A stretch of 64,000 nucleotides of DNA from Bacillus sp. AFS015802 (GTDB taxonomy: Bacteria > Bacillota > Bacilli > Bacillales > Bacillaceae_B). Below are positions 17,158-26,416 of the stretch, piece by piece. The position numbers and the translations under genes are program-made. The stretch lies in NCBI RefSeq assembly GCF_002561455.1, contig NZ_NTUP01000019.1:1-64000 (forward strand), given 5' to 3'. Every line of letters begins with the position of its first letter. The first letter of the stretch is position 1. Below the pieces are notes generated by a model. The model searched no databases and was not told the DNA's origin. It saw nothing but the letters and a program-made list of their open reading frames with translations.

Positions 17158-19617
17158 ATGGTGATAAATAACGTTACAAAAAAGGAAGGTACTATGGCTG
17201 AAATGCACCCCTATCATGCATTGAATGTAGATTCAATTCCAGTCCCGGCAGCAATAATCGATGTGAAACAGCATTTTTTTATAGAAGAAAATGAAGAATG
17301 GAGAGGGATCACCCTCAAGGAAGACAATCTTCTTCTGAAAATTATGGAAGACGAGGATTATTCCATTCGCCTGAATCAGCAATCGTACAAATTCAAACGA
17401 AAACCGATCGATGATTCCAAAGCATTGGTCATGATGATCCCACAGGGTTCCGGTGTGCCGCATGATCATTCTCATTCGGCCATTTATGAGTCCCTCATCC
17501 ACAACACCCCGACGTGTGTATGTATCATCAATAAAGACGGGAATGTCATGGAAATGAATCATTCCTTCCAGGAGCTGTTCCAGATTTCCGATGATATTCT
17601 CGGTGAGTCCCTGTGCAGGCAGTCCCCCCTTCAGAATCAACCCTTTATGACAATCGTCAAGAATGGTTTGAAAGGGTTGAATACGACAGGTGAAGAAGTG
17701 ACCTTCGATATGGGGAAACAGGGGAAGATCACCTGCAATATCACAATTTCACCGGCGAATTATAAAACAGATGGGACCGTGGATAGTGTAGGGATCATCC
17801 TCCACGATATCACCGAAAAGAAAAACTATGAAAATGAGCTGATGTCCTTAAAGGTGGAACTGGAAAATACCCTTCGCCTTCAAAAGACGATCACCTACAA
17901 GATTAAGAAAAAAGATCAAGACTTTATCATTGAAATGGCTGCGGGTGAGCTTTTGAATAAGCTGAACCTGACGCCATCAAAGGTGATCGGGAAGACAATC
18001 CAGGAAGTGTTCGATTTCCATCACTTAGGGAAAATCCAGCCGAAGCTGAAGCGGATATGGGAAACAGGAGAAGAACTGACGTATGAAGATGAATACAAGA
18101 AGTTGGAGTATTTGGCCTCCATCGTCCCTGTGTTTCAAAAAGGTGTCGTCGTCGAGATCATTGTTTCCATATCAGACATATCCTTGATCAAGGATATCCA
18201 GAGAAAACTGATGGAAAGCGAGCAGAAGTACAAATCGATCGTAAAATACAGTCCGGACAATATCTATATGGTCGATACAAATGGGATCATCCAGGAAGTG
18301 AATCCCGCCGTGAAAACCCAGTGGGATCACATCTCTCCCCATATGATCGGCAGTCATTTCAGTAAGTTCATCGCAAAGGGCAGCAAGGAGACGGCCATCA
18401 AACAATTTGAAGTCGCCCTTAGGGGAGAAGCGTCAAGATTCGTGACCACCTTTGAAAATGGAGAAGGTGGCAAAAGCCATGTAGCCGTGACCAATATCCC
18501 CATCCGGGTGAAAAATAAGGTCATCGGGATTTACGGCTTCGGGCAGGACATCACGGAAAAATTGAAGATGGAAGAAGAGCTGAAGGAAGCGAAAGAACTG
18601 CTTGAAGCGTACTTTGAGCATGCCGGGGATGGCATTGCCTTATTGGATCCCGAAGGAAACGTATTGAAGGTGAATCAACAGTTTGAATCGATGTTCGGGT
18701 GGACGAAGGATGAAATTACCGGAAGTAAGATCACCTTCCTGCATCAGGAAGATCAGGTCGGGCAGTTCAAGCAGAATCTTGAGACGGTGAAAGACGGGAA
18801 ACGGATCAAAGATTATGAAACCGTCCGGTACCGAAAAGACGGTTCTCCGGTGGAAATCGCTTTTAATATGAATCCGATCTTAAATGATAATGGCAGCCTG
18901 ATCGGTATTTCCGCGATCATCCGTGACCTATCAGAGAAGAGGCGGAACGAGGATCTACTGAAGAAGTCAGAGCAGCTGGCGATGATCGGACAGCTTGCTG
19001 CCGGGGTCGCCCATGAAATCAGGAATCCCCTGACCACTCTGAAAGGCTTTCTTCAGCTCATGAAGGAAAATGCCGAGGATGACTTTTACCTTGGTGTCAT
19101 CCAGGGTGAACTTGACCGGATCGAAATCATCACCAATGAATTCCTGGCGCTGGCGAAACCAAGGGCCGTCAAGTTTTCCCTGACATCCCTGACGAGCCTC
19201 CTTACAAGCTCTGTAGAGTTCATTAAGATGGAGTGCCTGAAGCAGGGGGTCGATGTGAGGTTCTCAGTGGAAGAAGCCGAGATCTACTGTGATTCCCACC
19301 AAATGAAACAGGTCATCCTGAATGTGATGAAAAATGCCCTGGAAGCGATGCCTTCAGGTGGACTCCTCAGTGTCCATCTTGAAAAAGAGGACGGCTACGG
19401 GAAAATCTCGATTCAGGATAATGGAAGCGGGATCCCGCCCGAACGCATGAAGCATCTGGGCGAACCGTTCTACAGTACGAAAGAAAAAGGGACGGGACTC
19501 GGACTGATGATTTGTCAAAAGATCATCAAAGAGCACCACGGCTCACTATCCATTCAGAGCAATGTAAGCGAAGGGACCACCGTCACGATCCTCTTACCGA
19601 TTGCAAAAGAAAAGTAG
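17158..19617 (+). CDS. multi-PAS sensor histidine kinase, sporulation-kinase type
   Basis: 819 residues, no membrane helix, cytosolic. At least four PAS-type domains are visible: about 105-225 (SLIHNTPTCVCIINKDGNVM), 230-345, 350-470 (IVKYSPDNIYMVDTNGI) and 480-605 (YFEHAGDGIALLDPEG), plus a diverged N-terminal one. The HisKA domain has phospho-acceptor His619 in GVAHEIRNPLTTLKGFLQLM, the form found in KinA/KinE-like kinases that feed the Spo0F phosphorelay. The HATPase domain is at about 715-815 (NALEAMPSGG, DNGSGIPPE, GTGLGLMICQKI). No response regulator is adjacent, which fits an orphan phosphorelay kinase. ATG 17194 with AAGGAAGG upstream is an equally possible start. Confidence 0.88.
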   Translation: MVINNVTKKEGTMAEMHPYHALNVDSIPVPAAIIDVKQHFFIEENEEWRGITLKEDNLLLKIMEDEDYSIRLNQQSYKFKRKPIDDSKALVMMIPQGSGVPHDHSHSAIYESLIHNTPTCVCIINKDGNVMEMNHSFQELFQISDDILGESLCRQSPLQNQPFMTIVKNGLKGLNTTGEEVTFDMGKQGKITCNITISPANYKTDGTVDSVGIILHDITEKKNYENELMSLKVELENTLRLQKTITYKIKKKDQDFIIEMAAGELLNKLNLTPSKVIGKTIQEVFDFHHLGKIQPKLKRIWETGEELTYEDEYKKLEYLASIVPVFQKGVVVEIIVSISDISLIKDIQRKLMESEQKYKSIVKYSPDNIYMVDTNGIIQEVNPAVKTQWDHISPHMIGSHFSKFIAKGSKETAIKQFEVALRGEASRFVTTFENGEGGKSHVAVTNIPIRVKNKVIGIYGFGQDITEKLKMEEELKEAKELLEAYFEHAGDGIALLDPEGNVLKVNQQFESMFGWTKDEITGSKITFLHQEDQVGQFKQNLETVKDGKRIKDYETVRYRKDGSPVEIAFNMNPILNDNGSLIGISAIIRDLSEKRRNEDLLKKSEQLAMIGQLAAGVAHEIRNPLTTLKGFLQLMKENAEDDFYLGVIQGELDRIEIITNEFLALAKPRAVKFSLTSLTSLLTSSVEFIKMECLKQGVDVRFSVEEAEIYCDSHQMKQVILNVMKNALEAMPSGGLLSVHLEKEDGYGKISIQDNGSGIPPERMKHLGEPFYSTKEKGTGLGLMICQKIIKEHHGSLSIQSNVSEGTTVTILLPIAKEK

Positions 19618-19622
19618 AGCGC

Positions 19623-19663
19623 ACTCCACGATTGAGAGTTGAATCTTGTCGTGGAGTTTTTTT
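19623..19663 (+). terminator. terminator of the kinase gene
   Basis: Stem ACTCCACGA / TCGTGGAGT followed by seven Ts. Confidence 0.85.
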
Positions 19664-19890
19664 ATTTCCTCTGGTATTGTCGATTTTTCAAAGGGGGACA
19701 ATCCGACAAATAATGAAATGTATTGGAGGGGGGAAGCCTGCATCGCTGATATTTTCCGGGAAATAGTGGGTTCTGCAAAATTCTTCGTTGTGCTCTTAAA
19801 GAAAGAAAGTTGTCACCTCATGGCGAGAGCACACCGGCAAGTTTCAACATCCAGGAAATAGGATATAGGAAGTGAAAGAGGTGAGGAGAG

Positions 19891-21207
19891 ATGAAGACGA
19901 ACGTGTTGATAAGCGGTGGAGGCATCGGCGGTCTGACACTAGGGCTGAAACTCGCCCAATGCAAGATCGATGTGACCGTCGTCGAGCGGTTACCGGGGCC
20001 GGGTTCCGTCTACAAAGGAGAGCTCCTCCAGCCGAAAAGCCTGGAAATATTCGATTCACTGGGGGTCATTGACAAGGTCTTTCAAAACGGACACAGCATC
20101 TCGGACCTGGAACTGATCGAATTGAAACATTCCAAATCGAAAGCTGAACATTCCACCATGAGCTATTCGATCCTTCCGACATCATACCCTTTTTCACTCA
20201 TGATCCATCACGAAACGCTGAAGGATATCCTGAGGGAAAAAGGAGAGGAGTATCCCTCGTTCCATTACCGGGCGAATACCGCCTGTAAAAAGATAAGCGG
20301 TCATACCGTGACCATCGAGGACCGGGAGACGAAGGTGGAACAAGAGATTCATAGTGACTTCATAATCGGGGCTGAGGGAAGGAGCTCGGTGACCCGTGAC
20401 TATATGGATGTGGAAGTAAAGGAGAAGAAGTATAATCATCATTTCCTGACCGTCACATTCCCCCGTCCGGAACAAATGGTGAAGGGGCGGATCATTTCTA
20501 CATATCAATCATTCCTGGGTCTCTTTCCGCTCCCGAATAATGAAGTGAGATCCGTTTATCTCATCCCGGCAGGTGAATACAAAACACTCCGGAAAAAACC
20601 GATTTCCGAGTTTCATAAACTCTACGTCGAAATGTGCCCGGATCTCGACGGGTATGTGGACCAGATAGAAGATTGGAAGAAGATCCAGCTGATGGTCCCG
20701 TTGAAATATCATGCGGAAACGTATGTGAAGGATCACCTTGCCCTCATCGGGGACGCCGTCCATACGGTTCATCCCATGGCCGGGGAAGGCATGAACATGG
20801 CGATACAGGATGGCAGCATCCTCGGGGAACTTCTTTGTGACATGTATGCAGAAGGGAAACTGGATCCGGCCAATCTGGAGTGGTATCCAAAGGTACGGAA
20901 AAGGAGGGTCGCCCACCAGATGCATCTAAGTCACTTATCTGCCCTTGTCTACTCTTACCCATACAGGCCCGTGGGATGGCTCCGGAATAAGAGCCTGCAG
21001 AGGATGGAAAGGGATTCGATTTCCCACTATAAGCAAATGCTCAACATCTCGGGTCTCGGCATGTGGAGGGAAACCCTTTATGACCGGATGATACAGGGAG
21101 GCATGCTCCCCATCAGGCGTGACTCGTTAACAGAAGATGAGAAATCAATGACCAAATTTACGGCAGACCAGGATTACCCCTGGAAAGGAAAGGAGGCACT
21201 ACAATGA
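19891..21207 (+). CDS. FAD-dependent monooxygenase (PHBH/UbiH-like)
   Basis: 438 residues, full length for class A flavoprotein monooxygenases. The FAD-binding GGGIGGLTLGLKLAQ is near residue 10, a diverged DG-type motif is near DFIIGAEGRSSVTRD, and the second FAD motif GDAVHTVHPMAGEGMNMAIQDG is near 285. It should hydroxylate an aromatic or quinone-like substrate with NAD(P)H and O2. ATG 19891 follows GAGGTGAGGAG. The stop overlaps the next gene, a methyltransferase, by four bases (ATGA), so the two are co-translated and probably act in sequence on one substrate. The substrate is unknown. Confidence 0.88.
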   Translation: MKTNVLISGGGIGGLTLGLKLAQCKIDVTVVERLPGPGSVYKGELLQPKSLEIFDSLGVIDKVFQNGHSISDLELIELKHSKSKAEHSTMSYSILPTSYPFSLMIHHETLKDILREKGEEYPSFHYRANTACKKISGHTVTIEDRETKVEQEIHSDFIIGAEGRSSVTRDYMDVEVKEKKYNHHFLTVTFPRPEQMVKGRIISTYQSFLGLFPLPNNEVRSVYLIPAGEYKTLRKKPISEFHKLYVEMCPDLDGYVDQIEDWKKIQLMVPLKYHAETYVKDHLALIGDAVHTVHPMAGEGMNMAIQDGSILGELLCDMYAEGKLDPANLEWYPKVRKRRVAHQMHLSHLSALVYSYPYRPVGWLRNKSLQRMERDSISHYKQMLNISGLGMWRETLYDRMIQGGMLPIRRDSLTEDEKSMTKFTADQDYPWKGKEALQ

Positions 21208-22193
21208 TTGGAGAGATGGTGAAGGTATGGCGGGCACGGACATGGATGAAAAAGAATGTACCGTTCCTATACAGCTGGCATGCTTACGTCGGATATGAGA
21301 TGGACCTGTTCGATAGTTTTACAGAGCCTGCTTCGATTCAGGAAGTGGCGATTGCAAGAAACATCGAAATGGATCTCCTCGAACAATGGGTGGAGGTAGG
21401 AATAACCATCAAGCATCTGAAACGGGTGGAGGATTCGAAAGTCACGACGAGGAACAGGTGGAAGCTTCCGACATCCAAAAAAGATCCCCATTCATCAGGG
21501 ATCCTCCTGAAAGAAATGATGGAACTGCATATACCGGCCCTGTTGTCGTACCCTCAATTATTGCGCAATCAGACGAGACAGCACTTCAACTCGGATGTCC
21601 ATGGTTCGACTGTCGCGAAAACGTCGATCCTGTTGGAACGCTTTGCCTTTCCCAAGGTGCAGAAAGCGATTAAAAAATACAACGTGAATTCCATATTGGA
21701 CCTTGGCTGCGGTGAAGGCGGTTATGTGAAGAGGATAGGTGACCGCTATCCCGATAAGAGAATGGTAGGGATCGAGATACATGAGGCAGTCGCGAAAGCA
21801 GCTGAAGAATCGCTCAGTGACTATGAAAATATTGAAATCCTGTGCAAGGACCTGCATGAATATGAGCCCGGACAGCGCTTTGACATGATCATGGCCAATA
21901 ATCTCTTTCACTATATTGATCCATCCGAACGCCTGCAATTCTTTGAAAAGGCTTCGACATGGCTCGGGTCAGAAGGACTCTTCTTTGTTCTGACTCCGAT
22001 GCAGAAATCAAAGCACGGGAAGCAGTTCTCGAGTGCCTTCAACAGCTTCTTCATGACCTTCCAGAACTTATACCCGATCCCTTCCCAGAAGGAAATGGAA
22101 ACACTCGCCGGGAAAACCAATTTCAAGGTCGAGTCCGTCGAACCGATCGTGAAAGAAGGCGGATGGTACGTGATGATTTTCAGGAAAAACTGA
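21204..22193 (+). CDS. class I SAM-dependent methyltransferase
   Basis: 329 residues. Residues 1 to about 110 are a helical, winged-helix-like N-terminal region, as in dimeric small-molecule O-methyltransferases. The Rossmann methyltransferase domain follows at about 145-325, with motif I SILDLGCGEGGYVKRIG, the acidic motif II MVGIEIHEA, and a motif IV-like DMIMANNLFHYI. It overlaps the monooxygenase gene by four bases. The pair would hydroxylate and then methylate one small molecule, a tailoring pattern seen in quinone and secondary-metabolite pathways. It is followed by a repeat-bearing intergenic region. Confidence 0.85.
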   Translation: MIGEMVKVWRARTWMKKNVPFLYSWHAYVGYEMDLFDSFTEPASIQEVAIARNIEMDLLEQWVEVGITIKHLKRVEDSKVTTRNRWKLPTSKKDPHSSGILLKEMMELHIPALLSYPQLLRNQTRQHFNSDVHGSTVAKTSILLERFAFPKVQKAIKKYNVNSILDLGCGEGGYVKRIGDRYPDKRMVGIEIHEAVAKAAEESLSDYENIEILCKDLHEYEPGQRFDMIMANNLFHYIDPSERLQFFEKASTWLGSEGLFFVLTPMQKSKHGKQFSSAFNSFFMTFQNLYPIPSQKEMETLAGKTNFKVESVEPIVKEGGWYVMIFRKN

Positions 22194-22257
22194 TCCTTTT
22201 GAAGGGGGTTGGTTTTTTTGTTTTTTGGGGGGGCGAGGGTACTGGATATTGGTGTTT

Positions 22258-22318
22258 TCAGCTGTTGAATAATTGGTGAAAATCAGCAGCTGAATAACCC
22301 AGTAAAGTCAGCAGCTGA
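22258..22318. repeat. TCAGC-W-GCTGA array, 25 bp pitch, second locus
   Basis: TCAGCTGTTGA at 22258 and TCAGCAGCTGA at 22283 and 22308 are spaced by exactly 25 bases. Two partial copies (AGCTGAATCA at about 22350, GCTGAAC at about 22363) follow out of phase. Motif and pitch match the locus at 6914-6974. Confidence 0.85.
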
Positions 22319-22455
22319 AACATCCTCAAATATCACCTGTCAAAACCCTAAGCTGAATCACCGGCTGAACCCCCATGACCGCACACCCGTCACAATTATT
22401 TTCACCAAACAGGGTAATCGTCCATCGGTTTAGGGTAAAAATAGAAAGGAAGATC

Positions 22456-23793
22456 ATGAATGTGGAGGAGAGCCAATTGAGTAGACACGATGTATATGAT
22501 TGTATCGGAATCGGGATCGGTCCGTACAATTTAAGCTTGGCGGCCCTGATGGAGGAGAAGACGGATCTGAAGGTGAAGTTTTTCGATCAGACGCCTGAGT
22601 TCCAGTGGCACCCCGGGATGTTGATCAATCTGACGGATCTGCAGGTTCCGTTCATCGCGGACCTGGTGACGTTCGCGAATCCCCAGAGCCGGTACAGTTA
22701 TTTGAATTATTTACATACCCATAATCGTTTATATAAATTTTTCTTTTTTCAAAAATTTGAAATGCCAAGGCAGGAGTACAATGATTATGCCCGCTGGGTA
22801 GTCAGTCAGCTTGGCTCTTGTCAATTTCATAGCGAAGTGATCGGGGTCACGGATGTTGGCGACTGCTATAAAGTCGTGATCGATAACCGCTTGACCGATG
22901 AGCGGGAAATTTATTATACAAAGCACGTGGTGATGGGGACAGGGAGCAAGCCTCTGATTTTGGACGGAATGGAAGGGCTTCCGGATGAGGATGTTCATCA
23001 TACAAGCAAATACCTCTTTTATAAGAACAAGACGCTGGAAGGATCCGCGATTACGATTGTGGGATCCGGTCAAAGTGCTGCCGAGGTATTCTTTGATTTG
23101 CTGAAGGAGCAGGAACATCATTCCTATCAGCTGACGTGGCTGACCCGTTCAGAAGGGATCCTGCAGCTTGAGTCATCAAAGCTCGGGCAGGAATTCTTTG
23201 CGCCGGATTATGTGGATTATTTTCACGGGTTGTCGTATGAAAAGCGGATGGAAGCCCTGAAAACGCTGGATCAGCTCCGGAATGGAATCGATCCCGATAC
23301 CCTCAATCAGATTTACAACATCCTTTATAACCATTCGGTCGGCGACCAGTCACCGAGCATTACGATCCAGCCATTGACGGAAGTGAATAAGATCCGGGAT
23401 GAGGGGGATGGCTACGTCTTGAATTGCCGCCAATGGCAGGAAGAGCGCGATTTTTCCCATCAAAGTGATAAGGTGATTTTGGCGACGGGGTACAAGCCGA
23501 ATATCCCAGAGTGGTTTTTTGATGAGTTCGAGGACAAAATAGAGTGGGAAGATGACAAGAAATATAAAGTCTCCCGAAATTATAAGCTCCAGTTTAAAGA
23601 GAAGCCGGAACGCGATCATCATTTCTACACGGTGACGAGCCTTGAGCATTCCCATGGTGCAGGGGCGACGAATCTGGGACTGGCCGTTGACCGGAATATC
23701 CAGATCATCAATGATATTGTCGGGAAAGAAGTGTATCAAGTACAAAGGAATACGATCTTTTCCCAGTTCACGATGGATAATAAAGGGTTTTAA
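22456..23793 (+). CDS. lysine/ornithine N-hydroxylase (IucD/AlcA-like siderophore monooxygenase)
   Basis: About 445 residues, full length for the family. The FAD-binding CIGIGIGPYNLSLAALMEE is near the N-terminus. FQWHPGMLINLTDLQVPFIADLVT is the conserved N-hydroxylase segment, AITIVGSGQSAAEVFFDLL is the NADPH site, and ATGYKPNIPEWF is the C-terminal ATGY motif. It hydroxylates the side-chain amine of lysine, ornithine or a polyamine, the first step of hydroxamate siderophore synthesis. ATG 22456 follows AAAGGAAG; TTG 22477 after GGAGGAG is an alternative start. No NIS synthetase, acyltransferase or exporter is adjacent and I see no convincing Fur box. Confidence 0.88.
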   Translation: MNVEESQLSRHDVYDCIGIGIGPYNLSLAALMEEKTDLKVKFFDQTPEFQWHPGMLINLTDLQVPFIADLVTFANPQSRYSYLNYLHTHNRLYKFFFFQKFEMPRQEYNDYARWVVSQLGSCQFHSEVIGVTDVGDCYKVVIDNRLTDEREIYYTKHVVMGTGSKPLILDGMEGLPDEDVHHTSKYLFYKNKTLEGSAITIVGSGQSAAEVFFDLLKEQEHHSYQLTWLTRSEGILQLESSKLGQEFFAPDYVDYFHGLSYEKRMEALKTLDQLRNGIDPDTLNQIYNILYNHSVGDQSPSITIQPLTEVNKIRDEGDGYVLNCRQWQEERDFSHQSDKVILATGYKPNIPEWFFDEFEDKIEWEDDKKYKVSRNYKLQFKEKPERDHHFYTVTSLEHSHGAGATNLGLAVDRNIQIINDIVGKEVYQVQRNTIFSQFTMDNKGF

Positions 23794-23811
23794 TTTGTGT
23801 GTGAAGGGTAA
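23787..23811 (+). promoter_or_regulatory. SigB-type promoter of yfkM
   Basis: GTTTTA at 23787-23792 and GGGTAA at 23806-23811, 13-base spacer, against the consensus GTTTAA-N12-15-GGGTAT. It begins inside the end of the hydroxylase gene. The B. subtilis homologue of yfkM is a SigB-dependent general stress gene. Confidence 0.6.
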
Positions 23812-23855
23812 AGTACAAGTGTGATAATAAAACAAGAGTAGGAGTGTTACATTTT

Positions 23856-24371
23856 ATGGCTAAGATTGCAACGTTAATTACAGACATGTTTGAAGATGTA
23901 GAGTTTACAGATCCTGAAAAAGCGTTTAAAGAAGCAGGTCATGAAGTCGTGACCATTGAAAAAGAAAAAGGGAAATCAATCAAAGGGAAGCAGGGCGATG
24001 CAACGGTGAAAATCGATGAAAGCATCGATGACGTCAACCCTTCAGACTTTGATGCCCTGTTATTGCCGGGCGGATTCTCTCCGGATCAGCTGCGCGCAGA
24101 TGACCGTTTCGTGAAATTCACGAAGCACTTCATGGATGAGAAAAAACCGGTATTCGCGATTTGCCATGGTCCACAATTACTGATCACGGCAAAAGCATTG
24201 GAAGGACGAAAAGCGACGGGCTTCAAGTCCATTAAAGTAGATATGGAATATGCAGGTGTGACATATGAGGATAAGGAAGTCGTCGTTTGCGGAAACCAGC
24301 TTGTCACAAGCAGGACGCCGGATGACATCCCGGCATTCAACCGTGAATCACTGGCGCTTCTTTCTAAATAA
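23856..24371 (+). CDS. yfkM: PfpI/DJ-1 family general stress protein YfkM
   Basis: 171 residues. The DJ-1/PfpI fold is indicated by KIATLITDMFEDVEF at the start and the nucleophile elbow AICHGPQLL with the catalytic cysteine. The N-terminus matches B. subtilis YfkM (general stress protein 18). Family members act as deglycases, chaperones or small peptidases, and the exact reaction here is not known. ATG 23856 has TAGGAGTG at good spacing; the longer GTG frame at 23844 overlaps that site. A SigB-type promoter lies upstream and a strong terminator follows. Confidence 0.92.
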   Translation: MAKIATLITDMFEDVEFTDPEKAFKEAGHEVVTIEKEKGKSIKGKQGDATVKIDESIDDVNPSDFDALLLPGGFSPDQLRADDRFVKFTKHFMDEKKPVFAICHGPQLLITAKALEGRKATGFKSIKVDMEYAGVTYEDKEVVVCGNQLVTSRTPDDIPAFNRESLALLSK

Positions 24372-24383
24372 GACAGGTAAATG

Positions 24384-24436
24384 AAAGGGGGCATTCCCCA
24401 AGGTATTGTATACCTTTGTGGGAATGCCCCTTTTTT
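24384..24436 (+). terminator. yfkM terminator
   Basis: Long stem AAAGGGGGCATTCCC / GGGAATGCCCCTTT with an inner AAGGTA / TACCTT helix and a T tract. Confidence 0.93.
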
Positions 24437-24524
24437 CTACATTCAGCTCAGGTAAAGAGTGCCTTTCCGGTGTTCCCTGCATGATGCTTGTCGGGACTTG
24501 ACCGGATCGCCTGCGCTTTTGTTC

Positions 24525-24749
24525 TTACTTTCTTCTCAGGCTGCCCATTTCCTCAATGATCGCGTTCATTTCACTCGGGCTGAAATGATCTTTGCGATTC
24601 ACCATGACATACAGGTCGTGGAGATCTTCGTACATTTCTTCGTTAAAGTCCTCGGGCTTAACGGCACCCGCATTGACCATTCTTAGTTTTTCTTTAATGG
24701 CTGTGACCATGAATTCGATGTTTTCCGTTGTGTTTTGTGATAAATCCAT
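24525..24749 (-). CDS. yfkK: DUF1128 family protein YfkK
   Basis: 74 residues, all-helical and cytosolic. The segment [30 protein letters not shown] is diagnostic of DUF1128/UPF0435, of which B. subtilis YfkK is the type. ATG follows AAAGGACG. Function unknown. Its position between yfkM and yfkI-yfkH matches the B. subtilis order. Confidence 0.92.
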   Translation of the reverse strand: MDLSQNTTENIEFMVTAIKEKLRMVNAGAVKPEDFNEEMYEDLHDLYVMVNRKDHFSPSEMNAIIEEMGSLRRK

Positions 24750-24861
24750 CTAAAATCGTCCTTTCTGACGTACCTATTCTTATGTTTATCTTTCCATGAT
24801 TCGTTCATCCTGTCAATAAGCCGTGGAAAGAGTGACTCGTGGAGGATTTTTTTGGGAAGAT

Positions 24862-24887
24862 GTTTTACACTATAAAGGAATGGGAAA
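24862..24887 (+). promoter_or_regulatory. SigB-type promoter of the yfkI-yfkH pair
   Basis: GTTTTA at 24862-24867 and GGGAAA at 24882-24887, 14-base spacer, about 135 bases upstream of the YtxH-domain gene. The -10 is imperfect. The B. subtilis yfkJ-yfkI-yfkH operon is, as I recall, in the SigB regulon. Confidence 0.45.
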
Positions 24888-25023
24888 TGAGTAGATAAGC
24901 TAATACGGCAGAAAAAGATGAGTTCACAGTATCTTTGTCGAATATATGATTCAGTGGAATCCGGCTGCAGCCGATTACTAAATAAAATAAAAGAGGACAA
25001 TCATTTGAAGGAGGGTAATACAT

Positions 25024-25443
25024 ATGGGTAGTAACAAATTTTTCAAAGGGGTCATACTGGGTGCCGTTACAGGGGGGCTTCTTTCCCTGCTGGACAGATC
25101 GACCCGTCAGGAAGTGGGCTCCACATTAAGAAACAGCGGTCATTATATTTCCACCTATTCAAAAAATCCTCAGAAGCTGGTCGAGTCGTCGAGGGAAGTG
25201 TATGAGAAATTACGTACCACGGCCGATCAGGTCAGCAGGGACATTCATTTCATCAGTGAGAAGGTAGATGAAATCAAAGGGTTGACCCCGCAGGTGAAAG
25301 AAATCATCGAAGAGACGAAAGAAACCTTTGAAGACTCGACAGAAGCATATAAAGATACGTTTTCAGGTCACGAAGCATCAAATGAGCTCACTGCACAGGA
25401 TGAAGAAAGTCAGCCGATTGCTTCTTCCTTTAAGGGGTATTAA
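25024..25443 (+). CDS. YtxH-domain protein (YfkI-like)
   Basis: 139 residues. A glycine-rich hydrophobic N-terminal segment (FKGVILGAVTGGLLSLLD) is followed by a long amphipathic helix, at about residues 60-120, rich in Glu and Lys. This is the layout of YtxH-type, LEA-like stress proteins. The sequence pattern and position agree with YfkI of B. subtilis, but the low-phosphatase gene yfkJ that precedes yfkI there is absent. ATG follows AAGGAGGGTAA. It is 17 bases upstream of the YihY-family gene and probably co-transcribed with it. Confidence 0.75.
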   Translation: MGSNKFFKGVILGAVTGGLLSLLDRSTRQEVGSTLRNSGHYISTYSKNPQKLVESSREVYEKLRTTADQVSRDIHFISEKVDEIKGLTPQVKEIIEETKETFEDSTEAYKDTFSGHEASNELTAQDEESQPIASSFKGY

Positions 25444-25460
25444 TGAAATGAGGTGAAAGC

Positions 25461-26303
25461 ATGACGGATAAGACGGTCAAAGGAGGATGGAAAGGATTTT
25501 CAAAAAGCCTGTTTGGCAGTATCAGTGCGAATGATGTAACGGGACTTGCCGCGCAAATTGCCTATTACTTTCTTTTATCGCTCTTTCCACTGCTTATTTT
25601 TATCGTAACCCTGCTCCCATATTTGCCGGTGAATCAGGGGGACATACTGGGTGTCGTCAGGGATTTTGCTCCGGGTGAAACGATGTCGATGATTGAGGAA
25701 ACGCTTCAGGACGTCATGTCGAACCGGAACTCCGGTCTGCTGTCCGTCAGTATCATCGCCACGATCTGGTCGGCTTCGAATGGGATGAACGCCATCGTGA
25801 AGAGCTTGAATCGGGCGTATGATGTAGAGGAAACAAGATCATTCATTGCCACTCGCCTGATGTCGATCCTATTGACATTCGCCATGATCCTGGTATTTGT
25901 CGTCGCTCTCTTACTGCCGGTATTCGGAAAACAAATCGGCCTGTTCCTCTTTTCTCAATTTGGATTTTCAGATCAATTTTTAGCAATATGGAACGGAATT
26001 CGCTGGGCGATCAGTCCGATCATTCTCTTCATCGTGTTTGTCGGATTGTATTATTTTGCACCAAGTAAGCGCATCAAATGTTTAAGTGCGTTTCCGGGTG
26101 CGATCTTTGCGACACTTGGGTGGGTTCTTGTTTCCCTGGCGTTCTCCTATTATGTAGGGAGCTTCGGAAATTACTCAGCCACATATGGCAGCATCGGGGG
26201 GATCATCGTCCTCATGATCTGGTTCTATCTGACAGGGATCATCATCATGATCGGCGGGGAAATCAATGCCCTCGTCACCATAAAGGACAACGATTCATGT
26301 TAA
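25461..26303 (+). CDS. yfkH: YihY/UPF0761 family membrane protein YfkH
   Basis: 280 residues, about six membrane helices. Family motifs: DVTGLAAQIAYYFLLSLFPLLIF near the N-terminus, SNGMNAIVKSLNRAYDVEETRSF, and the C-terminal YGSIGGIIVLMIWFYLTGIIIMIGGEINA. The old name ribonuclease BN is a misassignment in this family, and its real function is unknown. It is the second gene of the pair with the YtxH-domain gene, and a terminator follows. Confidence 0.88.
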   Translation: MTDKTVKGGWKGFSKSLFGSISANDVTGLAAQIAYYFLLSLFPLLIFIVTLLPYLPVNQGDILGVVRDFAPGETMSMIEETLQDVMSNRNSGLLSVSIIATIWSASNGMNAIVKSLNRAYDVEETRSFIATRLMSILLTFAMILVFVVALLLPVFGKQIGLFLFSQFGFSDQFLAIWNGIRWAISPIILFIVFVGLYYFAPSKRIKCLSAFPGAIFATLGWVLVSLAFSYYVGSFGNYSATYGSIGGIIVLMIWFYLTGIIIMIGGEINALVTIKDNDSC

Positions 26304-26349
26304 AATGGGGAAAAAGCACTCCCCTGACATAGTAGAGGATAAAGAAGGG

Positions 26350-26392
26350 GAAGATTCTATTAAACGACACGTTTAGTGGGTCTTCTTTTTTT
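26350..26392 (+). terminator. yfkH terminator
   Basis: GAAGATTC-TATTAAACG pairs with CGTTTAGTGGGTCTTC and is followed by seven Ts. Confidence 0.8.
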
Positions 26393-26416
26393 GTGTGAAA
26401 AGCGAGGTGGGAGCGA

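Noticed and set aside
22193-22455. Fur box upstream of the N-hydroxylase gene
   Set aside because: Only AT-rich fragments such as CAATTATTTTC were present, with too few matches to the 19-base or 7-1-7 motif.
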